From: a bacterium UBA2214
Lineage (GTDB): Bacteria; Zhuqueibacterota; Zhuqueibacteria; Residuimicrobiales; Residuimicrobiaceae
DNA: 20,895 nt
Assembly (NCBI GenBank): GCA_002327255.1
Contig: DCUM01000211.1
Location: 1-20,895 of the forward strand
Reading direction: 5' to 3'
Part shown: in pieces, positions 7,050-14,249 of the stretch
Numbering within the stretch: position 1 is the first letter of the stretch
Layout of the letters: every line of letters begins with the position of its first letter
Translations under genes and position numbers: made by a program
Notes under the pieces: model-generated
Databases searched by the model: none
The model's input: the letters and a program-made list of their open reading frames with translations, nothing else
What the model was told of the DNA's origin: nothing

Positions 7050-9395
7050 TCACAAAACCTGAATCGTGACGGGCGCGCTGCCGGGTTCGCCGGGATTCAC
7101 AGCGCTCCTGATGTGAAAGCGGTGCTTTCCCGGCTGCAGTTGCCAGCGCGCCTGGAAAGGCCTCCGGACGCGCGCATAGGAAGTATCATTGATGAACCAT
7201 TCGATCTCATCCATGCCGGGGGGCACCACCGCTTGCAACAGAATGGTTTGATATTCGCGCCGCAGAACCGGGTCGATCTTGAGTACATCCCCGTCATCCG
7301 GGAAAGAGATGGCCAATCGTGGCGGCGTCGGGTGCTCTGCCGTGGAGAATACCTGCGGCGGGACGGGCATTTGGTTGGCGGCCATCCACGACCAGTATTC
7401 CGGCGGCCACACTTCGAACACTTTTTCTTCCCGGCGTGAGGCCGGCGTACCGGGTCCGGCCTCGCGCCCGGTGCGCCGGTCGATGACAAAACGGCGATGG
7501 ACGCGGCAGGATTGGGCCGGCTGGGTGCCGCGGATGAACCACTCTTCCACCTGACCGGGACAGGCTTCTCCGGGGAGGCTGCCGGACGCCGGACAGATGG
7601 GTATTTGCAGCAGCTGTTCCGGGGCGCGAAAAGGCGCCGGCTCACGCGCTTTGTATATTTCGAGCATGATGTCGCGAAACAGGGGTGCCGCCCCTGTGAT
7701 GCCGCTGATGCGCTGCATCGGCTGGCCGTCAAAGTTGCCCACCCAGACGCCAACCGTATGCTCTGTGGTATAGCCGATGGTCCAATTATCGCGGAAATCC
7801 TTGGTGGTGCCGGTTTTGGCGGCACAGACAAACGGCAGATGCAGCGGTCCGCCGAGACCGAACGCCGGCGCCCGGGCGCGGTGATCGCTGAGAATATCAC
7901 TCAGCAAAAAAGTGATGATTTCGGGGAAAATGCGCGCCCGGTGCAACGGCTCCTCTTCAACAGAAGGGGGCGTGCCGGCGAGACCGTGCAGAGGCTGCAG
8001 CACGCCGCCGCGCGCCAGGGCGGCATAGGCGTTGGTCAAATCCCGCAGCGTCACTTCACCATTACCGAGCGTCAGACCGCTGCCGTAAAAGCTGGCGGGC
8101 TTGTTCAGGGTCGTGAGCCCGGCCAGCCGCAGCTTTTCCAGCAGGAGATCACCGCCCATGGCCTCCAGCAGGCGCACGGTCGCAACGTTATAGGAACAGG
8201 CCAGGGCGGTGCGCAACCGCACCGGGCCATGATATTTTTCATCGTAATTATGCACGGTGAAATCAGCACCCGCTTGTGCGGCGTGGGTCTCGATGTCCGC
8301 CAGCAGGCTCGCCGTGGTGAACCCCTGCTCCAGGGCGAGGCCATAGGTAAAGGGTTTTATGGCCGATCCGGGCTGCCGCAGCGCGCGCACGCCATCCACC
8401 TGGCCTTGCCACGCCTCCGAGAAAAAGTCCCGGGAACCCACCCAGGCCTTCGCAGCCCCGCTGCGGTTCTCGATGACGAGAACGGCAGCATTGGTCACCC
8501 GGTTTTTGCGCAGGTTTTCGATATGACCGTTCACCAATTCTTCGATGCGTATTTGCAGGTCGGCATCGATCGTGGTGACGATCTCACGGTGCGCCGTATC
8601 CTGGCCGCGGAGCTGTTCGTACAGCATTTGACAAAAATGCGGCGCCAGGAAAACGCGCTGGCGCGGCGCCAGCTGCAGGGGCTGTGCCGCGGCCTTCTCA
8701 AAGGCCGGTTCATCCAGATAGCCGCATTTTCTCATCGCCGCCAGCACCTGCCGCTGACGCTTCAAGGCCCGCTCGAAATGGTAATAGGGATTATAGCGGC
8801 TCGGGGACTGGGGCAGGCCACAGAGAAAAGCCGCTTCGGCGATGCTGAGGTCGCGGGACGGCCTGGCAAAATAGGTACGGCTGGCGGCCTCGATACCGAA
8901 GAGCTGATTGCCAAAAGGCGCGCGATTGAGGTACTGTTCGAGAATCTCCGCCTTGCTCATCTGACACTCGAGCCGCACGGCCACAAGGGCTTCGAACGGT
9001 TTGACGTACCAGCGCCGCGGCAGCCGGTACATCTGCCGGGCCAGCTGCTGCGTCAGCGTCGAACCGCCGGATACCACCTGCCGGTTGCGCACATTGAGCC
9101 ACAGCGCGCGCAATACGGCGAGCGGATCGACCCCGGGGTGACGGTAAAAACGTTTGTCTTCCACCGCGACGATGGCGCCCGGCACTTCCACAGCCATCTC
9201 CGTCAACGGCGTCCAGATGCCGCGTCCCTGCTCACTGGAGAGTATTTCCCGCAGCAGCACGCCCCTGACATCGAGAAACCGCCAGGAGAGCATCCTGCTG
9301 TTATCGCGACGGGCTGAATCCAGCGGATAAAAGAGAAAAAGGCTGACCAGCACGAGGATCGCAGCGGCAGCGATATGTTTGCGTTTCAGTTTCAT
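7050..9395 (-). CDS. pbpC: Penicillin-binding protein 1C (bifunctional peptidoglycan synthase)
   Basis: Membrane-anchored class A penicillin-binding protein. One N-terminal transmembrane helix (about 7-25) is followed by a GT51 glycosyltransferase domain (about 65-235) with catalytic E79 in AVEDKRFYRHPG and the motifs GGSTLTQQLAR and KAEILEQYLNRAPFG. The transpeptidase domain has the active-site serine S344 in GSAIKPF, then S401-Y-N, and K527-T-G. The C-terminus (about 690-781) matches the BiPBP_C beta domain typical of PBP1C. GT51 polymerises lipid II into glycan; the transpeptidase would crosslink, although PBP1C proteins are often minor enzymes. Two in-frame ATGs exist six bases apart. I chose the second because GGA sits six bases before it; the first would begin at 9401. 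The usual alpha-2-macroglobulin partner gene is not next to it. It is transcribed divergently from the aminotransferase gene. Confidence 0.95.
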   Translation of the reverse strand: MKLKRKHIAAAAILVLVSLFLFYPLDSARRDNSRMLSWRFLDVRGVLLREILSSEQGRGIWTPLTEMAVEVPGAIVAVEDKRFYRHPGVDPLAVLRALWLNVRNRQVVSGGSTLTQQLARQMYRLPRRWYVKPFEALVAVRLECQMSKAEILEQYLNRAPFGNQLFGIEAASRTYFARPSRDLSIAEAAFLCGLPQSPSRYNPYYHFERALKRQRQVLAAMRKCGYLDEPAFEKAAAQPLQLAPRQRVFLAPHFCQMLYEQLRGQDTAHREIVTTIDADLQIRIEELVNGHIENLRKNRVTNAAVLVIENRSGAAKAWVGSRDFFSEAWQGQVDGVRALRQPGSAIKPFTYGLALEQGFTTASLLADIETHAAQAGADFTVHNYDEKYHGPVRLRTALACSYNVATVRLLEAMGGDLLLEKLRLAGLTTLNKPASFYGSGLTLGNGEVTLRDLTNAYAALARGGVLQPLHGLAGTPPSVEEEPLHRARIFPEIITFLLSDILSDHRARAPAFGLGGPLHLPFVCAAKTGTTKDFRDNWTIGYTTEHTVGVWVGNFDGQPMQRISGITGAAPLFRDIMLEIYKAREPAPFRAPEQLLQIPICPASGSLPGEACPGQVEEWFIRGTQPAQSCRVHRRFVIDRRTGREAGPGTPASRREEKVFEVWPPEYWSWMAANQMPVPPQVFSTAEHPTPPRLAISFPDDGDVLKIDPVLRREYQTILLQAVVPPGMDEIEWFINDTSYARVRRPFQARWQLQPGKHRFHIRSAVNPGEPGSAPVTIQVL

Positions 9396-9416
9396 GACCA
9401 TTCCAGGGTTTTCTGT

Positions 9417-9444
9417 AATATAGAAAAATTGCGCTTTTAAACAA
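9417..9444 (-). promoter_or_regulatory. Probable promoter of pbpC
   Basis: On the minus strand, TTGTTT (9439-9444) and TATATT (9417-9422) are spaced by 16 bp, with the start site about 15-20 nt ahead of the gene. The first bases of the spacer (AAAAGCGC) resemble those of the glycogen phosphorylase promoter at 20014-20042. The rest of the 288-bp divergent region up to 9689 shows no convincing second promoter, only a threefold GCTTG repeat (9490, 9503, 9517). Confidence 0.5.
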
Positions 9445-9689
9445 GCACAAAGTCAGTGGATCATGGCCGGCAGGGCGCTCTTCGTTTTTGCTTGATAAAT
9501 TGGCTTGCTTTTAGTAGCTTGTAGGGTTGATTCGAACCTATAGGGCGTCCAGCATGTTGTCCACTCTTCACGCGATGGTCTTGTTACACCTCCATTTCCC
9601 CGCCATCTTTTTTCAATCACCTCTCAGCCGGGTTTGTACGACTGGATTCTGGCCGCTTCCTATATGCAACCAGTACAGGAGCCATTGTC

Positions 9690-10874
9690 ATGAACTATGA
9701 AAAACTGTTCGCCGAGCGAACCAAAAACATGGGCGCCAACATCATTCGTGAAATCCTCAAGGTGGTATCACAGCCGGGCATGATTTCTCTGGCAGGTGGC
9801 ATTCCGGCGCCGCAGAGCATGCCGCTGAACCTGATCCGTGATCTGGTCGATTCCGCCCTGACCAAATATGGCGCCAGGGCGCTGCAATACGATCTCACGG
9901 AAGGTTTCATCCCGCTGCGCGAAGTGCTGGTGTCCCATTTGCAAAATAAAGGCATCATGACCAGAGTCGAGGATGTCTGCATTTCAAGCGGTTCACAAGG
10001 CGTTTTGGATGCGTTGGGCAAGGTTTTGATAAATCCCGGAGACCACATCGCCGTGGAGGCGCCGACCTATCTGGGCGCCATTTCCGCATTCAATCCCTAT
10101 GGCCCCCGGTACGCGTGCATTGCCATGGATGAAGAAGGCATCATTCCGGAAGCGCTGGAAAAAGTCATTGCCACGCATCCGGTCAAATTCGTCTATCTGG
10201 TGCCCACTTTTCAAAATCCGACCGGACGATCCCTGAGCCTCGCGCGGCGCCATGTCATCGCCGAGATCATCGCCAAAAACGATCTGCTGCTGGTGGAAGA
10301 CGATCCCTACAGCGATCTGCGCTATCGCGGCGAACCCCTGCCCACGCTGCAGTCGATGATCCCCGATCACGTTCTCTACACCACCACGCTCTCCAAGGTC
10401 TTTGCGCCCGGACTTCGTATCGGCGTCTACATCGCGCCTGAGCCCGTGAAGCGCTGGCTGGTTCTGGCCAAGCAGGGCATCGACCTGCATTCCAGCACCT
10501 TCAACCAGGCCCTTGCCGCGGAGTACATCCTCGGCGGCCATTTGCAGCAGCAAATCCCCAAAATCGTCGCGCTCTACAAGCCCAGACAGGAAGCCATGCT
10601 CCAGGCGATGGACCAGTATTTCCCCTCTTCCTATACCTACTCGAAACCGGAAGGCGGCATGTTCATCTGGGCGGAAGGACCCAAGGGCGACGATACGGAA
10701 AAACTCTATTGGAAATGCGTCGAGCGCCATGCCGCCTATGTGCCGGGGAAATTCTTTTATCCCAGGTGTGAAGAGGGCCTGGCGACCATGCGTCTGAATT
10801 ATACCATGAGCAATGAAGAAGAGATCGAAAAGGCGATACATATCATCGCGGATGTGCTCAAGGAAGGTTTGTGA
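9690..10874 (+). CDS. PLP-dependent aminotransferase, class I/II (LysN/2-aminoadipate-like)
   Basis: Cytoplasmic fold-type I aminotransferase of 394 residues, transferring amino groups between an amino acid and a 2-oxo acid. Visible landmarks are the N-terminal substrate-loop region SLAGGIPAP, the cofactor-phosphate region SGSQGVLDALGKVLINPGD, YLVPTFQNPTGRSLS, the LVEDDPYSDLRY aspartate that contacts the pyridine nitrogen, and the Schiff-base lysine K236 in TLSKVFAPGLRIG. It is the stand-alone type, with no GntR winged-helix domain. The closest known functions are 2-aminoadipate, aromatic or branched-chain transamination; substrate cannot be decided from sequence alone. GGAG lies 8 bases before the ATG. 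It is followed after 43 bp by the C69 peptidase gene, probably cotranscribed, which suggests linked amino-acid or peptide catabolism. Confidence 0.9.
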   Translation: MNYEKLFAERTKNMGANIIREILKVVSQPGMISLAGGIPAPQSMPLNLIRDLVDSALTKYGARALQYDLTEGFIPLREVLVSHLQNKGIMTRVEDVCISSGSQGVLDALGKVLINPGDHIAVEAPTYLGAISAFNPYGPRYACIAMDEEGIIPEALEKVIATHPVKFVYLVPTFQNPTGRSLSLARRHVIAEIIAKNDLLLVEDDPYSDLRYRGEPLPTLQSMIPDHVLYTTTLSKVFAPGLRIGVYIAPEPVKRWLVLAKQGIDLHSSTFNQALAAEYILGGHLQQQIPKIVALYKPRQEAMLQAMDQYFPSSYTYSKPEGGMFIWAEGPKGDDTEKLYWKCVERHAAYVPGKFFYPRCEEGLATMRLNYTMSNEEEIEKAIHIIADVLKEGL

Positions 10875-10906
10875 GAATGTTACCCGTTCAACCATCCACC
10901 ATCATC

Positions 10907-10912
10907 AGGAGG
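10907..10912 (+). promoter_or_regulatory. Strong ribosome binding site that fixes a TTG start
   Basis: A full AGGAGG lies five bases before the TTG at 10918. This sets the start of the C69 peptidase well inside a longer open frame that overlaps the aminotransferase gene. Confidence 0.85.
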
Positions 10913-10917
10913 TTCCC

Positions 10918-12552
10918 TTGAAGTTTAAACAGTCACTCTGGATTTCAGTCACCCTGTTTGTATTCTCTGCAGTTGCCGCCTCTGCCTGCACCAATTTTTT
11001 GATCACACGCGGCGCTTCCGCGGACAGCTCCACCATGATCACCTATGCCGCGGATTCGCACACATTATATGGTGAACTCTATTACTTCCCTGCCGGGAAA
11101 CATGTCGAGGGTTCTCTCATCGATGTTCATGAGTGGGACACGGGCAATTATCTGGGCAAAATAAAACAGGTCGCGCAGACTTTTTCTGTGGTCGGCAATA
11201 TGAACGAGCACCAGGTTTCCATCGGTGAAACCACCTATGGCGGCCGCCGTGAACTCCACGATCCCGAAGGCATCGTCGATTATGGCAGTCTGATGTATCT
11301 GGCCCTGCAGCGCGCGCGCAGCGCCCGCGAAGCCATCACCATCATGACCGATCTGGTCGCGGAGTATGGCTACTGCAGCAGCGGCGAGTCTTTTTCCATT
11401 GCGGACCCCCAAGAGGTCTGGATCATGGAGATGATCGGCAAAGGCAAGGGCAACCGGGGCGCCGTGTGGGTCGCCCGGCGCGTTCCCGATGGCTATATCA
11501 GCGGTCACGCCAATCAGGCGCGCATCCGCCAGTTTCCGCTCAAGGATCCCAAAAACTGCCTCTATGCCAAGGATGTCATCTCCTTTGCGCGCGAGAAAAA
11601 GTACTTTGAGGGCGCGGATGTGGATTTCAGCTTTGCCGATGCCTACGCACCCCTCGATTTTGGCGCGCAACGTTTCTGCGAGTCGCGCGTCTGGAGTGGA
11701 TTCCGCCGCGCCGCGCCCTCGCAGAATTTTTCCATAGACTTTGCCAAAGGGGTTCCGGGCAGCGAGCCATTGCCGCTGTGGATCAAACCCGACAAAAAGC
11801 TATCGCTTCGCGATGTCATGGAACTCATGCGCGATCATTTCGAGGGCACCGACCTGGACATGACGCAGGACATTGGCGCCGGCCCCTACTGCCTGCCCTA
11901 CCGCTGGCGGCCGCTGACCTGGCAGGTCGACAGCGTGACCTACGTCAACGAACGCGCCATATCCACCCAGCAGACGGGCTTTTCCTTCGTCGCGCAAGCG
12001 CGCGCGCATCTGCCCAATCCCATCGGCGGCATCCTCTGGTTCAGTGTCGATGACGCCTACAGCACCGTCTATGTGCCCATGTACTGCGGCATCACCAGAG
12101 TGCCGTGGAATTTTGCGGTCGGCACGGGTTCCTTCAACGAATTTTCCTGGGACTCCGCCTTCTGGGTGTTCAATTTTGTCGCCAATTTTGCCTACTCCCG
12201 CTACAGCGAGATGATCGTGGATATCCAGAAAGTACAGCGCGAGCTGGAAGGCAACTTTTTGGCGCAGGTGCCTGAGATCGACCGGGCCGCCGCAGCCCTC
12301 CATAAAACCTCCCCGCAGCTGGCACGCGATTATCTGAGCGAATTCTCGTTCAGGAGTGGCGCCGAAACCGTGGCACGCTGGAAAAAGTTGGGCGAATTTT
12401 TGATCTACAAGTATCTGGACGGTAATCTCAGAGACGAACACGGCAAGGTCAAGCATCCGGGTTATCCGCCGGCCTGGTACCGCATCATCGCCGGCCAGAC
12501 AGGCGAGCAACTGAAAGAGATTCCCTGGCCGCAAGAACAGAAAAATCATTGA
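10918..12552 (+). CDS. Secreted C69-family peptidase (dipeptidase-like)
   Basis: N-terminal-nucleophile peptidase of family C69 (PF03577), 544 residues with the TTG start. The frame is open further upstream, but the AGGAGG site and the resulting signal peptide (about 1-23, hydrophobic core SLWISVTLFVFSAVAA) support TTG. The family signature CTNFLITRGASADSSTM follows at once, so cleavage after ASA would expose C24 as the catalytic N-terminal cysteine. Family members hydrolyse dipeptides or small amide bonds and usually mature by removing a leader. It would act in the periplasm or outside the cell, and the aminotransferase upstream could use the released amino acids. A hairpin at 12568-12596 follows the stop codon. 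Exact substrate is unknown. Confidence 0.88.
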   Translation: MKFKQSLWISVTLFVFSAVAASACTNFLITRGASADSSTMITYAADSHTLYGELYYFPAGKHVEGSLIDVHEWDTGNYLGKIKQVAQTFSVVGNMNEHQVSIGETTYGGRRELHDPEGIVDYGSLMYLALQRARSAREAITIMTDLVAEYGYCSSGESFSIADPQEVWIMEMIGKGKGNRGAVWVARRVPDGYISGHANQARIRQFPLKDPKNCLYAKDVISFAREKKYFEGADVDFSFADAYAPLDFGAQRFCESRVWSGFRRAAPSQNFSIDFAKGVPGSEPLPLWIKPDKKLSLRDVMELMRDHFEGTDLDMTQDIGAGPYCLPYRWRPLTWQVDSVTYVNERAISTQQTGFSFVAQARAHLPNPIGGILWFSVDDAYSTVYVPMYCGITRVPWNFAVGTGSFNEFSWDSAFWVFNFVANFAYSRYSEMIVDIQKVQRELEGNFLAQVPEIDRAAAALHKTSPQLARDYLSEFSFRSGAETVARWKKLGEFLIYKYLDGNLRDEHGKVKHPGYPPAWYRIIAGQTGEQLKEIPWPQEQKNH

Positions 12553-12567
12553 TCCCGGAACCATTCG

Positions 12568-12596
12568 GCCCGGCTGCTGGACAATTGCTGCCGGGC
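12568..12596 (+). other. Intercistronic hairpin after the C69 peptidase gene
   Basis: GCCCGGC and GCCGGGC form a 7-bp GC stem with a 15-nt loop in the 75-bp gap before the next gene. No T-tract follows, so it is more likely a processing or stability element, or a weak terminator. Confidence 0.45.
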
Positions 12597-12627
12597 TGCT
12601 GCCTGTTCATAAAGAAAGGAAATTGTT

Positions 12628-13188
12628 GTGGATTGGCCTACACTGCTCACCGGCCTGTTGGTCTTCCTGGCACGCATCACCGACGTCACACTGGGGACGG
12701 TGCGTACCATCAGTATCGTGCACGGCCGCACGAAAATCGCGTTTGTGCTCGGATTTGTCGAAATCAGTCTGTGGCTGTTCGTTGTTGCCAAAGTATTGCA
12801 GGAAGTCACTACAACGCCGATCCTCGCGCTCTTTTACGCGTTGGGATTTTCCACGGGAAATGTCGTGGGCATTCTGCTCGAGAAACGTCTCGCCTTCGGT
12901 TACACCATCTTGCGCGTGATTTCGCAAGAACATGGCGAAATCATTACTGAGCAGTTGCGCGCAGCCGGCTATGCCGTGACCACCTTTGCCGGAGAGGGTT
13001 TGAGTGGCGCCGTGCGCATGATTTATGTCGTTTTCCCCCGCAAGGAACTCAACGACGTACTGGCCGTTGTCAAACGCACCTCCCCGGAGGCTTTTTACAT
13101 CACCGAACAAGCCGGCAGCGTCAGTAAAATCTTTCGTCCCACCCTCCAGCCCGGCACCGGCTGGCGCGCCATCATGAAAAAGAAATAA
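12628..13188 (+). CDS. DUF5698/DUF2179 membrane protein (UPF0316 family)
   Basis: Small membrane protein of 186 residues with three predicted transmembrane helices in the first 85 residues (RITDVTLGTVRTISIVHGR falls between the first two), matching DUF5698. The soluble C-terminal part (about 105-180, with VISQEHGEIITEQLRAAGY and SPEAFYITE) matches DUF2179, a small ferredoxin-like domain also found at the end of YitT proteins. No biochemical role is established for the family. The start is GTG, with AGGA seven bases upstream. It lies 75 bp after the peptidase gene on the same strand. Its stop codon overlaps the A-tract of the terminator for the opposing operon. Confidence 0.88.
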   Translation: MDWPTLLTGLLVFLARITDVTLGTVRTISIVHGRTKIAFVLGFVEISLWLFVVAKVLQEVTTTPILALFYALGFSTGNVVGILLEKRLAFGYTILRVISQEHGEIITEQLRAAGYAVTTFAGEGLSGAVRMIYVVFPRKELNDVLAVVKRTSPEAFYITEQAGSVSKIFRPTLQPGTGWRAIMKKK

Positions 13189-13219
13189 AAAAAGCCGCAG
13201 CATCAAGTGACGCTGCGGC
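13187..13219 (-). terminator. Intrinsic terminator of the cohesin/dockerin operon
   Basis: GCCGCAGC (13194-13201) and GCTGCGGC (13212-13219) form a perfect 8-bp stem with a 10-nt loop. In the minus direction it is followed by seven T, then ATTTC. In the plus direction it is followed by AAAACAG, so it is a proper terminator only for minus-strand transcripts, with a 3' untranslated region of about 240 nt after the stop codon at 13430. Confidence 0.82.
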
Positions 13220-13225
13220 AAAACA

Positions 13226-13280
13226 GACGCGTTCTCTTTCAACCCGACACACCCGGTGTTTACACCCTGGAGAACGCGTC
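13226..13280. repeat. Long inverted repeat in the 3' untranslated region
   Basis: GACGCGTTCTC (13226-13236) and GAGAACGCGTC (13270-13280) are perfect 11-bp inverted copies with a 33-bp spacer. Inside the spacer, ACACC and GGTGT copies can form small alternative stems. It lies between the last gene of the minus operon and its terminator. The remaining stretch 13281-13429 shows nothing I can name. Confidence 0.75.
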
Positions 13281-13429
13281 ACCTTGAAACTGACCCTCGA
13301 AACTATTCACACCTTCAAGTTGCCCGGATAAAATTCTCCACCAGGTCCGTTTTTTGACTCCGGGTTACTTGCTCCTTCCCCGAATAAAAAATAACCAGCC
13401 TGTTTCTGCAAGCTGCCGGAAAATGATCC

Positions 13430-14218
13430 TCAGCGCATGTACGCCATACGCTTGTTCTCGATAAAAGTGCCCGCTTCCAGTCTGTAGACATAGACCCCCG
13501 CCGCCACCGGCCATCCGTTTTGATCCAAACCGTTCCACACCACGTCGTGTTGTCCGGCCTTGAGTTCTGCATTCACCAGCGTGCGGATATGCTGTCCGAG
13601 CATGTTGTAGATGCTCAGACGGGCATTTTCAGGCCGGGGCAGCTCGAATGAAATCAGCGTGCCTGGATTGAAAGGATTGGGGAAATTCTGATACAGCCGG
13701 CACTGCGCCGGCGTCGCGGGCCTGTCTTCCACACCCGTTTCTCCGATGGTGAAAACCCCGGAGACGGTATGCGCGGGTATCCGGCCCAGTTCCCGATTAT
13801 ACACGGTCGGCGGCAGATAAAAGATGACGTCCAGCGACTTGAACGGGGCGGCACCGGGGTCCACGGAATAACTGATGTTCAGGATGGCGCCGCTGTCCGG
13901 GGTGATGACCTTTTGCGGATCGAATGAGACCAGGATGATGTTAAAAGCGCCGGTGGTGTCATCATTGCCGCTCACCGTGAACGATTGGGTTCTTTCCGTT
14001 GTCCACACCGAATCGGGCCGCAAATAATCCGGGATATCGGCAATGGCGAGCTGCAGCGCATGGATGGGCACATCATTTTTCAGATAGATGCGGAGAATAT
14101 TGTTTTGCGAACCCAACGCGCCGTTTGCATTGCCCACGATCAGCGTCGCCTCGGCGGCGAGGGTGCTTGCAGCGGTTGCCAAAAGCATAAAAAACAAAGA
14201 TATTTTCTCTAACCTCAT
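13430..14218 (-). CDS. Secreted cohesin-like protein with T9SS type A sorting tail
   Basis: Protein of 262 residues with a signal peptide (about 1-22, ISLFFMLLATAASTLAA), one cohesin-like beta-sandwich module (about 25-155, TLIVGNANGALGSQNN to SGAILNISYSVD), a short linker, and a T9SS sorting tail (about 175-262, LYQNFPNPFNPGT through NMLGQHIRTL and DQNGWPVAAGVYVYRLEAG). By family knowledge the tail would route it through the outer membrane and be cleaved for surface anchoring. The cohesin module could then offer a docking site for the dockerins made by the upstream genes. It is the last of four closely spaced genes (31 bp gap), with a GAGGTG ribosome site. No enzyme motif is seen. Confidence 0.83.
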   Translation of the reverse strand: MRLEKISLFFMLLATAASTLAAEATLIVGNANGALGSQNNILRIYLKNDVPIHALQLAIADIPDYLRPDSVWTTERTQSFTVSGNDDTTGAFNIILVSFDPQKVITPDSGAILNISYSVDPGAAPFKSLDVIFYLPPTVYNRELGRIPAHTVSGVFTIGETGVEDRPATPAQCRLYQNFPNPFNPGTLISFELPRPENARLSIYNMLGQHIRTLVNAELKAGQHDVVWNGLDQNGWPVAAGVYVYRLEAGTFIENKRMAYMR

Positions 14219-14249
14219 GGTATCACCTCTTGACCAACAAACCTGCCTG

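Noticed and set aside
7497..9317. 606-codon open frame on the plus strand
   Set aside because: Fully antisense to pbpC, whose catalytic motifs are intact. The composition is that of a shadow frame and no ribosome site is seen.
9490..9521. Three GCTTG copies spaced 13 and 14 bp apart
   Set aside because: The unit is only five bases, the spacing is not exact, and no regulator or promoter context supports it.
10918..10990. Lipoprotein signal in the C69 peptidase
   Set aside because: The residues before the cysteine are ASA, without the Leu/Val/Ile expected at position -3 of a lipobox, and the cysteine is the family nucleophile.
13187..13219. Terminator for the plus-strand cluster ending at 13188
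   Set aside because: The hairpin is followed by AAAACAG in the plus direction, so it lacks a U-tract there. It is a proper terminator only for the minus strand.
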